Origin: Burkholderia humptydooensis
GTDB taxonomy: Bacteria > Pseudomonadota > Gammaproteobacteria > Burkholderiales > Burkholderiaceae
Direction: 5' to 3'
Assembly (NCBI RefSeq): GCF_001513745.1
Contig: NZ_CP013382.1
Coordinates: 2,046,001-2,110,000, forward strand
Length of the DNA: 64,000 nt
The position numbers and the translations under genes were made by a program. Numbering within the stretch: position 1 is the first letter of the stretch; each line of letters opens with the position of its first letter. Positions 45,813-55,914 of the stretch are shown piece after piece. The notes under the pieces were generated by a model that saw only the letters and a list, made by a program, of their open reading frames with translations, had not been told where the DNA came from and made no database searches.

Positions 45813-47996
45813 TCAGTTTTCGAGTGCCAAGCGGGCCAACTTCTCGAGTACGCTCATCTTCGAGTTACCGCCACCGACCAAGACCCCGTTGGTCATTGTA
45901 TGCAGATACAACTGAACGAGCGGCAAATCTAGCAGCCCTGCGCGCGTTGGCGCCCCATCGGCCCCATAGTGCATGAGGTCACGCATCCCCGACATGGCGT
46001 CTCCAGACCCGGCAATTCCCCCCTCTGGCGGCACGAATATTCGAATGAACGCCCCACAGTCCTGGATCGGCATCTTCGATCCGATACGCTCACCGCGCAC
46101 AGAATGTTCCGGCTTGAACATGGAGATGTAATACGGGAGCAGGTTGAACTCACGCCCCTTTGACAGATATTTTCCCTTGCTCCCCTCTTCACGACGTGCG
46201 GCCAAATAGCTGTCCTGCACACCGATTGCATGTTCGATGCCTTCGTAAGCGTCACTCAAGATGATTTTGGGCACGAATGTGCCAGCCCAAACTGTCAATC
46301 GCTCTCCAGAGCTTGGGTCGAGGACCCAGAATTGCCCATCGCGTATAACGTCCTTGCCCTGTTCCCGCAGGAACTCATATTCGAAGACAAAATCGAGCAC
46401 CGCTTCACCGCTACCCCACGGCGTACGCCGTACCCGGATGACCTCGATGGAGCTGCCCTCAACGCGAACATCCACGGCCGCGATACTCTGTTCCGGAGCC
46501 GCGCGACCTGGCATACGCGCGCGACGCGTGGCCAGCAGCGTTAGGTGGACTGGAATACTGTCAGGTATGGCTGGGACCGCTATCGCCTTGTGCCCGAGCA
46601 AAGCCTCCTTCAGCGACATCTCGACCAGGCACCGCTTAAGTGCCTCCTGCAGTTGCCTATTTTCGCCCCCTCCTGCTTTACCTGGGCGCAGTAACGCCAA
46701 AGAGTTGGGACCATAATCCAGGCCCTGCGTCGACACTTTGAATCTGTCTTGCGCAAGCAGATGCCGGTACTTCACTTCCGTATAAGGGTCAGTTCGCCCC
46801 TCACCTTTCGAAAGGGCTAGGTACGCTACCAGCGGCGTCACGGCTTGAGATTCCGTTGATCCACCTTTTGCCAAGCGGACGCTCCCTGATTCATCGTCCC
46901 CTTTGCCATTCAAAAACAGGTAGTTCACTGCAGAATCAAGTTGTTCTGGCACTACCGATACGGCCCTAACGTCGGGGGCAGGAAAGTGCACCTTCTTGTT
47001 ACCGGCCACGTGATAACCAGGAAGGTACTCGGGAAACCGCACTAGCGGGGCGAGGGCATCATGGTCCAACGGCTCCTTGGTCGTGTTCACGACAATAATG
47101 GGATGCTTCAACTGGGCCAAGGGCTCGAGAGGAATATATGCGTCGTCGACAAAATGCGTAGCTGCGAATGTCTCACGTGCGAAGGGCACTCTAGCCTTTG
47201 TGAAGAGTCGCATCGCAAATTCGGTCAGCAGGTTCAGGTAGTAGAACCGGGTACGCCGAACCTTGTTGAGGTCTAGACTCAGGCCATCCATCGGAAATTT
47301 GCGTCCGTCTTGCTCGTGGAAGTCGTCTGGCACGATGCGAGTGACACCAACCAGAAATCCCTCGCCCGCATTCGCTAGTCGCGTTGCAGAAGCATTCTCC
47401 GCGGAAGTCTTCAGCTTGCGCGAGAAGCGCTTAGCAGTCATGTCACACAGCAGGAATCCATGTTTCGAATTGACCGTGTACTCAACCTCAGCAAGTTGGA
47501 GGTGGCGTTTTGAAGCCTGGCTGGCGCTCCCTAGGTAAACGCCCGGTCCAAATCCCCCACCGACAAATGTGTCCTCCGCATCAATAGCTGACGACTCAAT
47601 CAACTCCTTCAGCAACATGAGTTCGATAAACTTGGCGGGACTGGCAGCAACTGCGTCGAGCATGCTCTGAGCGTCCAGTTTCGGACGAGGTCCAAGGTAC
47701 CACGCATCCTTCCAGGTCATTGTGAACGACAATTTCAAGGCAGCGTCGCCCACGAGTCCCAGTTCCTGGGCAATCTGGGCGCGAACTAGCTTTGCGCGAT
47801 GGCGAAAAAAGCTAACGCCCTTCGGAGAGCCTTCAGTAGCTTTTGGAAGCGGCATCGCCATCGGAACAAGCAGACCGCCTTGATCTACCTGCCAGTTGGC
47901 GAGCGCGCGCGCCGCTTCTGCTACTGGTGCTGTGAATCGAAGTGCATTCAATCGACCGTGTGCGACAGTTTTGGAATCGAGACTACGGATCGGCAT
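45813..47996 (-). CDS. Unrecognised 727-aa protein coupled to the helicase-nuclease
   Basis: 727 aa from ATG 47996 (MPIRSLDSKTVAHGRL), chosen because this ATG shares its A with the TGA of the upstream helicase-nuclease frame (TGATG), the classic mark of coupled translation; an upstream in-frame start would overlap by 45 nt. No signal peptide or membrane helices. I recognise no family. Two segments stand out: GGGFGPGVYLGSASQAS (~residues 149-165), glycine-rich and faintly like ADP-ribosyltransferase loops, and the C-terminal MTNGVLVGGGNSKMSVLEKL. Composition is less GC-rich than the backbone, a sign of transfer. The coupling implies a stoichiometric partner of the helicase-nuclease, probably in anti-phage or anti-plasmid defence. 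Appears intact. Confidence 0.75.
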   Translation of the reverse strand: MPIRSLDSKTVAHGRLNALRFTAPVAEAARALANWQVDQGGLLVPMAMPLPKATEGSPKGVSFFRHRAKLVRAQIAQELGLVGDAALKLSFTMTWKDAWYLGPRPKLDAQSMLDAVAASPAKFIELMLLKELIESSAIDAEDTFVGGGFGPGVYLGSASQASKRHLQLAEVEYTVNSKHGFLLCDMTAKRFSRKLKTSAENASATRLANAGEGFLVGVTRIVPDDFHEQDGRKFPMDGLSLDLNKVRRTRFYYLNLLTEFAMRLFTKARVPFARETFAATHFVDDAYIPLEPLAQLKHPIIVVNTTKEPLDHDALAPLVRFPEYLPGYHVAGNKKVHFPAPDVRAVSVVPEQLDSAVNYLFLNGKGDDESGSVRLAKGGSTESQAVTPLVAYLALSKGEGRTDPYTEVKYRHLLAQDRFKVSTQGLDYGPNSLALLRPGKAGGGENRQLQEALKRCLVEMSLKEALLGHKAIAVPAIPDSIPVHLTLLATRRARMPGRAAPEQSIAAVDVRVEGSSIEVIRVRRTPWGSGEAVLDFVFEYEFLREQGKDVIRDGQFWVLDPSSGERLTVWAGTFVPKIILSDAYEGIEHAIGVQDSYLAARREEGSKGKYLSKGREFNLLPYYISMFKPEHSVRGERIGSKMPIQDCGAFIRIFVPPEGGIAGSGDAMSGMRDLMHYGADGAPTRAGLLDLPLVQLYLHTMTNGVLVGGGNSKMSVLEKLARLALEN

Positions 47997-49663
47997 CAGT
48001 TCCCCAAAATAGATTCGCGCAGGTTCGTATTCGGCATCCACATGTCTGTGCCGGTATTCGGCACATATAGGGACATGAACCGAATAGTCCCTGTCGGTGG
48101 TTTTGCGACAGTGAACTTATGCGCACCGTACAAGTTCACATAGAGCGCATGTATGGTCTTGTCTGGAAACAGCTCTCGCAGACGCTGATGCTTCTTCTGC
48201 GCCCCCATTTGAAGCTGGTGTTTCTTGAGGCTGTCCGTGCTTCGTGCCCAGTTCTTCAGGTCCACTGCCACTAGCACGTTCGGCCGCGGCACTAGATAGT
48301 AGTCGAACAACTGGTACAGATCGGGATACAGCGGATGCTCAGTCACCTGAAGGTACTCTACAGGATAACCGCCTAGCGCATTCTTCCGAGGCCAGACGTT
48401 AAATTGATTACCCACGTACTCCTCAAACTCCAGTTCAGCGATGTATCCCTTCATGATTTCGGTGACAAACCATGGCTGGGGAACGAGCTTCGTCGCCTTG
48501 TCAACCAATTTGAATCCGCGTGACTCCTTCAGAAGATCTCGCGTAGGAGACGAGAGCTGGCTAATAAGCCCTTCGGGTGCCACCATGCCGATCCAATTGT
48601 ACGCGTCAGATCCATCCGCAGCATCCGTGATGACGCGCTCGAGTATCCCAGCCGCACCAAATTCAACAGTATAGGTATCAGCATTCGCAGGCACTTCGGT
48701 GAAGCATCCGTCACAGTAGTCTAGTGGAACTCCTGCCGCAGATAGCTTTCCCAGGTATTTGAGCGGGTCACGGAACATCATCGCGTCGAACAACTTGTCC
48801 CATAGACTGCGAGCTCCCGCGTCGGAGCGAAACCGCGCCGGAGTCTGGCTAGTGAAGCGACGGAGCGCAACTGCCCTTTTTAGACTCTCTCGATGATGCA
48901 TTTGCCGATCTCCATCCGATCGGAAAATACTTACATCAATATTATGCCGAGCAATCGCGGCGAGCACGGCCCGTTGCGCCGGCGAAGCACGCCTACGTAA
49001 CTCTGGCGCATGACCCAAACCTAGATGGACCATACGCGCCGCCTCCGAGCTAACATAGAGATGTTGTGTCGACATTTGCGTTTCCGGCCGTCGCTCGCCA
49101 CGGCCCAGTGCCTGGAACACCGTTCGAGTAATATCAATGAAATGCTCTTTTCTCAGGCGCTTCCATTTGTTGCGTGAGTACTCGAACAGCAGGTCCCCCT
49201 TAGACATAGACGCCCAGTTCTCGTTTTCGTCGCGCAGCACCTGAGCAAAGCTCTGAAACATCTCCATGGAGAAACCGCTGGAGCTCAGCCGGGTGTGTTG
49301 CGTGTAGTATGGGTCGTTCAACAAGCAAAACAATTCGAAATCACGCTGTACCCCGTGCTGCCGAGTAAGAAAATTGATACCGCGCGAGGCTGACTTATAA
49401 GCGCTCCATAGCAGCAGCTTCTTTTCACTAATGTCCAGTGCGTCCTCTAGGTCACTACTGAACTGCCCCTTGTCGTCGTCCTCGTCCAACACCCCCGTCT
49501 TGGTGCGATCGCGCTTACGAAAGCGTGAGGCGGAATAAAGTACCACCATAATGTCTTCGGTCACCCCAAACTCACGGTAGCTTGGAAGCGCTTTCGGGCT
49601 GACAACAAACAGCTCACCCGTAGTGTCCATTTGGGTAACGAATCGGGTATTCATGTTCGACAA
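47996..49663 (-). pseudogene. Helicase-nuclease gene, 3' part (motifs V-VI and nuclease)
   Basis: 555 codons open from 49663. Not an independent gene: it holds the second RecA-like half of an SF2 helicase, with motif V (SAYKSASRGINF, residues 87-98 of this piece) and motif VI (QALGRGER, 184-191), then a C-terminal PD-(D/E)xK-like nuclease: E412-414 (EFEEYVG), D454 (LFDYYL), D468-L-K470 (VAVDLKNW). The 5' part of the gene is at 51093-53555 on the other side of an IS256 element. Excising the IS and one 9-bp repeat joins the pieces in frame (...RLS-NMNTRF...) into a ~1371-aa protein. A weak start (ATG 49654) could still express this half alone. Confidence 0.88.
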
Positions 49664-49664
49664 G
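49656..49664. repeat. IS256 target-site duplication, left copy
   Basis: TTCGACAAG, repeated exactly at 51100-51108 on the far side of the IS. Nine bases is within the 8-9 bp expected for the IS256 family. Confidence 0.9.
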
Positions 49665-51099
49665 GAGCAGTTGTCAAATCTGGTGTATCAGCAGTCGGCG
49701 GCATGATCAGGCGGCGAGCGGTTGCTGAGCCGGTGTGCTTTCGATCACCGGGGTACCATCCTTGAAGGGAATGCCCTTCATGAGCTGTTCGATCTTGTCC
49801 ACGCCGCGGATACGGCGCCACGACTGTTCAGCCGATTCGATCAGCTTGAATGCCAGACCAAGGAAGGTCGCGCGCGACAGACAGTTGCGCGTACGCGTTG
49901 TGCGATGACGTACCGTCGCAAACGTCGATTCGATCGGGTTGGTCGTTCGCAGATGCTGCCAGTGTTCAGCTGGAAAGTCGTAGAACGCGAGCAACTCGTC
50001 GCGGTCCTTCGTGACCTTCTCAGCGGCCTTGGGATATTTGGCCGAATACGTCGCAACGAACTGGTTGAACGCGACGATGGCCTCGGCTCGCGTTGCCGCA
50101 TTCCAGATTTCAGACAGGGCAGCCTTGGCGCGGCCGTGCTGCGATTTCGGCAGAGCGTTGAGCACGTTGCCGATCTTGTGGAACCAGCAGCGTTGTTGCC
50201 TGGTCTGCGGGAACACTTCTTCAAGCGCCGCCCACAGGCCCATCGCGCCGTCGCCAGTAGCCAGCAGCGGGCCGGCCTGCAGCCCGCGTGCCTTCAGGTC
50301 CAGCAACAGGTCACGCCACGAATCCTTCGATTCGCGATAGCCGTCGGCGAGCGCCACGCGCTCCTTGCTCCCGTCCGGCTTCACGCCGATGATCACCAGC
50401 AGGCACTGGCCATCGGAGTCTTCGCTGCGCGCGCCGGTGTGAATGCCATCAGCCCACCAGTAGACCCAGCGCGAGCCCGACAGGTCGCGTTTGTTCCATC
50501 GCTCGAACTCGTCGGCCCATTGCGCCTTCAGGCGCACCACGACATTGGGCGAGAGGCCTTTGGCTTGTTCGCCGAGCAGCACGCTGAACGCTTCGCTCAT
50601 GTCGCCGGTGGAAACACCGCGCAGGTAAAGCCACGGCAGCGCCGCGCTCACCCGGGGCGACTTGCGCACGTAGGGCGGCACGATGTTCGAGTTGAACTTC
50701 ACGCCCGAGCCCGAACGGTCACGCACCTTGGGCACCTGAACCGGCACGGGCCCGACTGCCGTGACGACCTCGCGTTCGGGCAGATAGCCGTTGCGCACGA
50801 TCGCGCGCCGTCCGTCCAGCGTTTTCACGTTCGAATACTGCTCGAGCAATGCCGCCAATTCCGCCTCGATCGCCTGCTGGATAATCTGCCGCGCGCCCTG
50901 CTGGATCAGGTCGTCCAGACCGGGCAGGCCCTTCACTTCCGTTGCTGCTTGACTGCCGTTTGTTTCCTGCGTACGTTTCGCCATGGTGGTGGAGTTCGGT
51001 TGCTGGGTGTTACCGTGGAAAGCAACATTTTCAGCTAACCGCCACCGCCTTCTCATTTCCCGCCGACCACCCGCCGTACACCAAATTCGACATTAGCTC
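49665..51099 (-). mobile_element. Intact IS256-family element inserted in the helicase gene
   Basis: 1435 bp. Terminal inverted repeats begin GAGC at both ends: left GAGCAGTTGTCAAATCTGGT, right (reverse) GAGCTAATGTCGAATTTGGT, both continuing GTA. Perfect 9-bp target duplication TTCGACAAG outside. Full-length transposase inside. The intact ends and duplication indicate a recent insertion. It introduces an in-frame TAA (51095-51093) just inside the IS, which truncates the helicase. Confidence 0.95.
49707..50984 (-). CDS. IS256-family transposase
   Basis: 425 aa from ATG 50984 (MAKRTQETNGSQ). Mutator-type DDE transposase: D in WWADGIHTGA, D in ATGDGAMGLW and E in TNPIESTFATVR; the C/H signature QRCWFHKIGNVL is also present. 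Intact. A related but decayed 5' fragment of the same family occurs at ~60110-60260. Confidence 0.95.
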   Translation of the reverse strand: MAKRTQETNGSQAATEVKGLPGLDDLIQQGARQIIQQAIEAELAALLEQYSNVKTLDGRRAIVRNGYLPEREVVTAVGPVPVQVPKVRDRSGSGVKFNSNIVPPYVRKSPRVSAALPWLYLRGVSTGDMSEAFSVLLGEQAKGLSPNVVVRLKAQWADEFERWNKRDLSGSRWVYWWADGIHTGARSEDSDGQCLLVIIGVKPDGSKERVALADGYRESKDSWRDLLLDLKARGLQAGPLLATGDGAMGLWAALEEVFPQTRQQRCWFHKIGNVLNALPKSQHGRAKAALSEIWNAATRAEAIVAFNQFVATYSAKYPKAAEKVTKDRDELLAFYDFPAEHWQHLRTTNPIESTFATVRHRTTRTRNCLSRATFLGLAFKLIESAEQSWRRIRGVDKIEQLMKGIPFKDGTPVIESTPAQQPLAA

Positions 51100-53555
51100 T
51101 TCGACAAGCGCATCAGGCACTTGCGTACATGCTGGGTCGTCTGACACAGCACAAGGCCTGAACGCATCGACGTTGAAAGCAACTTGTCCAGACTAGCTAC
51201 CAAGCCAGCAAGCTCGCAGCGTTTGTAGCTGTTCATCTGTGCATAGTCGGATTCCTCCTTCGTCGGCCTGGCATCTTCAAAGGTTTGGAGAAGACCTTTG
51301 AAGCTCTTAGATACTTCGAAGGTACGCGCCGGGTCGCGGTCATCCAGAATGACGACCTTGCGTTCCCGTTTGCCCATTAGTTTTTCAGATTGAGAAGAAA
51401 CAACCTGCAATTCATTCTCAGTCATATCGCTAAAATAGCCGCCACGGGACTCCAGGCAACGCTTGAGATACCGCGTATTAAACGCGCCTGAGGACGCTGA
51501 TGCCAAACCGCCCGTTGCGCTCATCAGGTACACGCCGTTCGATCGCCCAAGCGCACGAACGATGTCTTCTTCCGGGGTGGCACGAAGGGACGTGATCGTC
51601 AGCGTCAGGCTGACATCAGCAGTCATATTGTATTCTTCAGCTTGGTTTCGGCTTTCCTCGAGAGTCACGACGTTCTTCGTGTCCTTGAACAGGAACGTGT
51701 CGGTCAGGAGCTCCCTATCACTGGTCTCTGCGGCCAAACCCTCCTCGGTTGCACGCCCGTCAAATAATCGCCGGACGTCCGAGCGAAATTGGTCGAGGCT
51801 GGGATACCGTTCCTGGTCCGCCTTCGACATCTCGATGGCGTTGTCCCCTGCTGTCACCGCTAGTACGGACGCCATGAATACGACCAAATTCAGGTAATCC
51901 AATAACGTGAACGCGTCGGCCGGCACATCGCTATCGTGGTACTCAAGCCGGATGGTCTGATGCGCCGTGTCACGCGACATTTCCACTCGGCGCAGGAACT
52001 CCGTATCCATGACACTGGCGGATTCAGTAAAGAATGTCTGCCCAGGCTGATCCAACACCTCGCCATACGTGGAGCGACTCATGGTGAAGTACTTCTTGTT
52101 TGCCACTAGCTCGTGCAGATCGCGAAAGGTTTCGTAGGTTGTACTTCCACGGCGAGTGATGCTCAGGACGTAGTCGCGCATTCGCCTGAGTACTCCGGCC
52201 TTCTGCCGAAAACGCTTGAATGCGGCATGCACATCACTACGGTCATGCAACTGATTTAGGATGATCAAGAGCTCCGCGTCATCGAAACGCTTCGCCGTTG
52301 TCGGAAACTGGTCGGATAGATGACTACGCAGAATTTCTGCCCGACGGGTATCGTTAATGTACTTGGCACCAGTTCGCGATACCTCAAGCAGAAATTCATC
52401 CTCTACCGCCTTGCTCACCTTCGCGAAATCTTCGAGATGTTCGTAGACCTTCGTTGCCAATGCGAGGTCCGTGGGGCCGTCACGGCGGAGCTTTTCGAAC
52501 GCCATCGGCCAGCGCAAATCGAAGTACTGAAAAAACTCCGAGATGACGTGATTAAGGTCACTGTCACCATCCGAATTCACTATCGACTTACGCCGCTCAA
52601 ATAGATACCAATAGGAGTCTTCCTCTTCGTCGATAAACGTGACTACGCGAGCCGAATCCGGCCGGCGGGAGACCATGCGTCCGAACGGACTCCCATCACT
52701 ATTGAGTTCTTCGAGGAACAGTGGCAAATTCTCGAACTGATGCTCTTTAAAGCCATTTTTTCCATCAGAGCCGTAAACCTTGTGCCCCACCTGCGCCTTC
52801 GAGGCGGTACAGACGATGACGCCTGGATTATCCAGGAACTCTTGAAGGGGGTGAAGCCGACGAACAAGCTCAGCGACTTCGTGGACGCGCATGAACCGAT
52901 GAGCTTCCTGCTTCAGGTGACGACTGTCAACGTCTAGCTTGATGAGGCGCCAGACCAAGCTATCAGCCAGACTACGTGCCCGCCGGGCGGCCTTTACGTA
53001 AGCCGCCCTAGTGTCTTCGTACGTGTCGTCAGTGGTTGCCATCATGAGGAAGTTGGATTCCGCACAATAGGTTGCCTTTTGGCGCAGCTCAGTCACGCGA
53101 GCGCGAACGCTCTTGTCGGTGTCCGCAAGCTTGGTCGATACCTCCATACTGATATGAGGGTGGCGCTCTAGCCAACTGACGAAGGCCAAGCAAGCCTGGA
53201 AGAAGCTTCTATCGTTCAGGTGATACTCAATGGAGTAAAGACGATGCACCGGAACGGCTGCGCCACGGGCCCGGATGGCATCTTCGATTTCGTCCGCGTA
53301 TGCGCCGGCCTTCTGATGCTTGTGTATTTCATCGGTGAACCCTGATACCAAGGACTGGAGGGGCGCAATGAATACGGGAATGACATCGCAGTTGATATAC
53401 AGATCAATGCTGAACGCCGCAGCGTTATATGTCTTACCGAAGCCGGTGTACCAATTCAGAAGTTTGATGAATGGTCGCCCATCGGAGCATAGATATGGCT
53501 CTTTAAATCCTTCGAGAAATATCGATGTTGCGGTGCGGGATTGCTTTTTTGTCAT
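51093..53555 (-). pseudogene. Helicase-nuclease gene, 5' part (motifs I-IV)
   Basis: 820 codons, host-derived to residue 818. SF2 helicase N-terminal half: motif I TGFGKT (37-42), motif Ia-like FIAPLQSLVSG (62-72), motif II FIDEEED (307-313), motif III MSATGG (678-683) and the start of the second RecA domain with motif IV-like SGLVLCQTTQH (~803-813), where the frame ends in the IS256. The ~370 residues between motifs II and III contain a large insert of unknown fold. The truncated product lacks motifs V and VI and cannot be a functional helicase. Not one of the common named defence helicases by eye. Lower GC than the backbone. Confidence 0.88.
51100..51108. repeat. IS256 target-site duplication, right copy
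   Basis: TTCGACAAG, identical to 49656-49664. Confidence 0.9.
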
Positions 53556-53595
53556 TGGTCAAGCGCCTCAGAATCGTCTAAATGCTTCTCGCAAG

Positions 53596-54240
53596 CTATA
53601 TGCTCGCACCCACATTCGCTGCACGGAGCCGGTCGATCCTCGACAGAAAAGTGACGAGGGCATACGCCGTGAGATACGCGCAGAGACCTTGGATGTCAGT
53701 CGCATCATGCCCCCTCCGCGCGGCAATCAATGTCAATATAGATGCTGTGACAGCCAAGGTGAACTTCCCTTTCGGCACCGCTGTCGTGCGCTTACGGGCG
53801 CACCTATGCGAATAGCCAAGAACGCGGGAGGCGATATCCGGATCTGATATGTGCTTAAGGGAGACGCCAACGTCGCTCAGTGCCTCGCGCAATCGTTTGG
53901 CGAGCGCTTTGTTATCTTTGTCGGGCCTTGGTTGCGATCGCTCGACTAACTTTGGCGCGGTGCCCGAGGTGAAACGCGTTACCTTGAGATGGACGAACGT
54001 CCGGAGGATTGCTGTAGAGGCCTGCAAGTCTCGGGAAGAAGCGTCGCGCGACGACGGCGCACTAGTGGCTGCCATTGATGAACTCGCATCGAAGGACGGC
54101 ACGCTCTGTCCGGCTCTCCAATTAGAGGCCATCAAGTCAAGAAAGAGTCCCACAAGCAAGACTGGCGTCGCCGTCCCGGCAAATGTCTGGTGCGTACACC
54201 GAGGGCTGCCAGTTTGCCCAGGATTCGACTTAAACCGCAC
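53596..54240 (-). CDS. Hypothetical protein upstream of the helicase
   Basis: Up to 214 aa; the start is unclear (ATG 54240 or ATG 54132). The C-terminal ~100 residues (ALAKRLREALSDVGVSLKHI...DIASRVLGYS) resemble a short helical domain seen in plasmid-borne proteins annotated as glyoxalase-superfamily or unknown, which typically reads AKxLRxxLxxxGxxLSHSxALELVAxxLGY. The N-terminal Ser/Ala-rich part may not be translated. It ends 40 nt before the helicase start on the same strand, so it may be the first gene of the cassette or a regulator. Similarity is weak. Confidence 0.45.
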   Translation of the reverse strand: MRFKSNPGQTGSPRCTHQTFAGTATPVLLVGLFLDLMASNWRAGQSVPSFDASSSMAATSAPSSRDASSRDLQASTAILRTFVHLKVTRFTSGTAPKLVERSQPRPDKDNKALAKRLREALSDVGVSLKHISDPDIASRVLGYSHRCARKRTTAVPKGKFTLAVTASILTLIAARRGHDATDIQGLCAYLTAYALVTFLSRIDRLRAANVGASI

Positions 54241-54402
54241 GCAAATCGTAAGCTAACGCGTCGAGAAGTGTCAACCGCCCCAATACAACGAATTCCGACC
54301 AGCTCAATCTAAGAGCCCGTTTGGAAAGTAAGCACCTCACGACGGCCGTCGTAGACGGCGACGAGGAGCGACATCAAAGTGGTGGCCATCATTTTCGATT
54401 TG

Positions 54403-54807
54403 ATGGACATCACGGTGACAGAGGCGGAAGCCAAGCCGGGTAGCCGCAAGGGACGCCCGAACCATGATCCTGAGTTTCGGCGCCGACTGGCGGCCGCGGC
54501 CTGTGAGCCCGGTGTGTCGGTCGCAAAGCTGGCGCGGGGGAATGACATCAACGCAAACATGCTGTTCACCTGGCATAGTCGGTATCGCGCGCAATTGCAG
54601 GCCGAAACGACATCCCTGATTCCGGTGTCGGTGGTTCATGAGACGCCGCCGGCACGGGTAGCGATGCCACCGGACGCACCCGGCGTCGGCCATCCGACTC
54701 CGCGAACCGGGACGATCGAGATTCGGATCGGCGGCGTAGTCGTCAAGGTCGACGGCGTTGTTGACGCCGAGACGCTGCGGACCGTACTGGGGAGCTTGCG
54801 ATCGTGA
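54403..54807 (+). CDS. tnpA: IS66 TnpA (Orf1)
   Basis: 134 aa from ATG 54403 (MDITVTEAEAKPG); a GTG eight codons upstream is possible. Helix-turn-helix accessory protein: DPEFRRRLAAAACEPGVSVA and ANDINANMLFTW-type pattern (GNDINANMLFTWHSRY). Overlaps tnpB by 4 nt. Confidence 0.85.
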   Translation: MDITVTEAEAKPGSRKGRPNHDPEFRRRLAAAACEPGVSVAKLARGNDINANMLFTWHSRYRAQLQAETTSLIPVSVVHETPPARVAMPPDAPGVGHPTPRTGTIEIRIGGVVVKVDGVVDAETLRTVLGSLRS

Positions 54808-55094
54808 TCTCTCTGCCCACGGGTACACGCGTCTGGCTGGTGGCGGGCGTCACCGACATGCGCTGCGGGTTCCAGGGGCTGGCGGCGAAGGTGCAGACGG
54901 CGCTCGACGAGAATCCGCTGGGCGGCAACGTGTTCATCTTCCGCGGTCGTCGCGGCGATCTCGTGAAGGTTCTGTGGGCGAGCGAGGACGGGCTCTGGCT
55001 TCTCGCGAAGCGGCTTGAGCGTGGCCGCTTCGTCTGGCCACGGGCCGACGGCGGCAAGGTCCATCTGATGGCGGCACAACTGTCGATGTTGTAA
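54804..55094 (+). CDS. tnpB: IS66 TnpB (Orf2)
   Basis: 96 aa starting at GTG 54804, overlapping the tnpA stop (GTGA). Shows the IS66 Orf2 signature VWLVAGVTDMRCGFQGLA and LWLLAKRLERGRFVWP. Intact; role in transposition is accessory. Confidence 0.92.
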   Translation: MISLPTGTRVWLVAGVTDMRCGFQGLAAKVQTALDENPLGGNVFIFRGRRGDLVKVLWASEDGLWLLAKRLERGRFVWPRADGGKVHLMAAQLSML

Positions 55095-55124
55095 CCCGCG
55101 AGGAAGGCTCGTAAACTGCGCCAC

Positions 55125-55914
55125 ATGTCGAACGGCGCGGAACTTCCTGATGATGTTGAAACGCTGCGGGCCTTGCTGAGCGAGGCCCGTGCGCAACTTG
55201 CCGAACGCGACCTTGAGATTGAGCACCTCAAGGTGCAAATCGACAAGCTCAAGCGCATGCAATTCGGACGCAAGTCCGAACAGTTGGATCGAGAGGCTGC
55301 GCGACTCGAGACGCAGCTCGATGATGTGACGGGTGGGCGTGGCGTCGCTGATGTGCGACGCGCCCGCCAATCGAGCGCGCGCACGCCGGTCAGCGACGCG
55401 TCGCCGAAAGAGGCGCTGCCGCCGCATCTGTCACGCGAAGAACGTGTGCTGGACGCTGATGCGACCTGCCCAAAGTGCGGCAGCGCCATGCAGCCACTCG
55501 GAGAAGACGTGTCCGAGCAACTCGCCCGGGTCGCGGCGGTGTTCAAGGTGATTCGCACGATCCGGCGCAAGACAGTCTGTCCGTGCGGGCACCATGTCTC
55601 GCAGTCGCCGATGCTGGGCTTGCCGATCACGCGCAGCATCGCCCATCCGAGCCTGCTGGCCGATATCCTCGTCTCGAAGTACGCGGACCACACGCCGTTG
55701 TACCGGCAGTCGCAGATTGCCGCGCGCGACGGCGTGAAGCTCGATCCGGCCAGCATGGGCCGCTGGGTCGGCCAGTGCGAGGCGCTGACCGAGGCGTTGC
55801 GCCGCTACACGATGGCACCGTCCAAGCTGCACACGGACGACACGCCGATCCCGGTGCTCGCGCCGGGCAACAAGAAGACGAAGACCGGACGGCTCTGGGT
55901 GTATATGCGCGACG
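55125..55914 (+). pseudogene. tnpC: IS66 TnpC transposase, truncated
   Basis: N-terminal ~263 residues only: leucine-zipper-like start (LAERDLEIEHLKVQIDKLKR), zinc-finger-like CPKCGSAM...CPCGHH, and the first catalytic Asp region (LHTDDTPIPVLAPG). The frame breaks at LWVYMRDV where the IS481 copy begins at 55915. Full-length TnpC proteins are ~500 aa or more, so about half is lost. Confidence 0.9.

Larger units (their letters stand above)
54328..55914 (+). mobile_element. IS66-family element, 3' truncated
   Basis: Left end GTAAGCACC at 54328 is the IS66 consensus end. The order tnpA, tnpB, tnpC is intact up to 55914, where tnpC is cut by an IS481 copy. The 3' half of tnpC and the right end are absent from the window, so no target duplication can be checked. 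Confidence 0.88.

Noticed and set aside
45813..47996. pPIWI_RE/Argonaute-type identity for the helicase partner
   Set aside because: Considered because those proteins travel with helicases and nucleases, but no PIWI catalytic or MID/PIWI signature could be recognised in this protein.
47996..49663. Independent nuclease gene
   Set aside because: It begins with helicase motifs V and VI and joins in frame to the 5' part once the IS256 is removed, so it is the 3' part of one gene.
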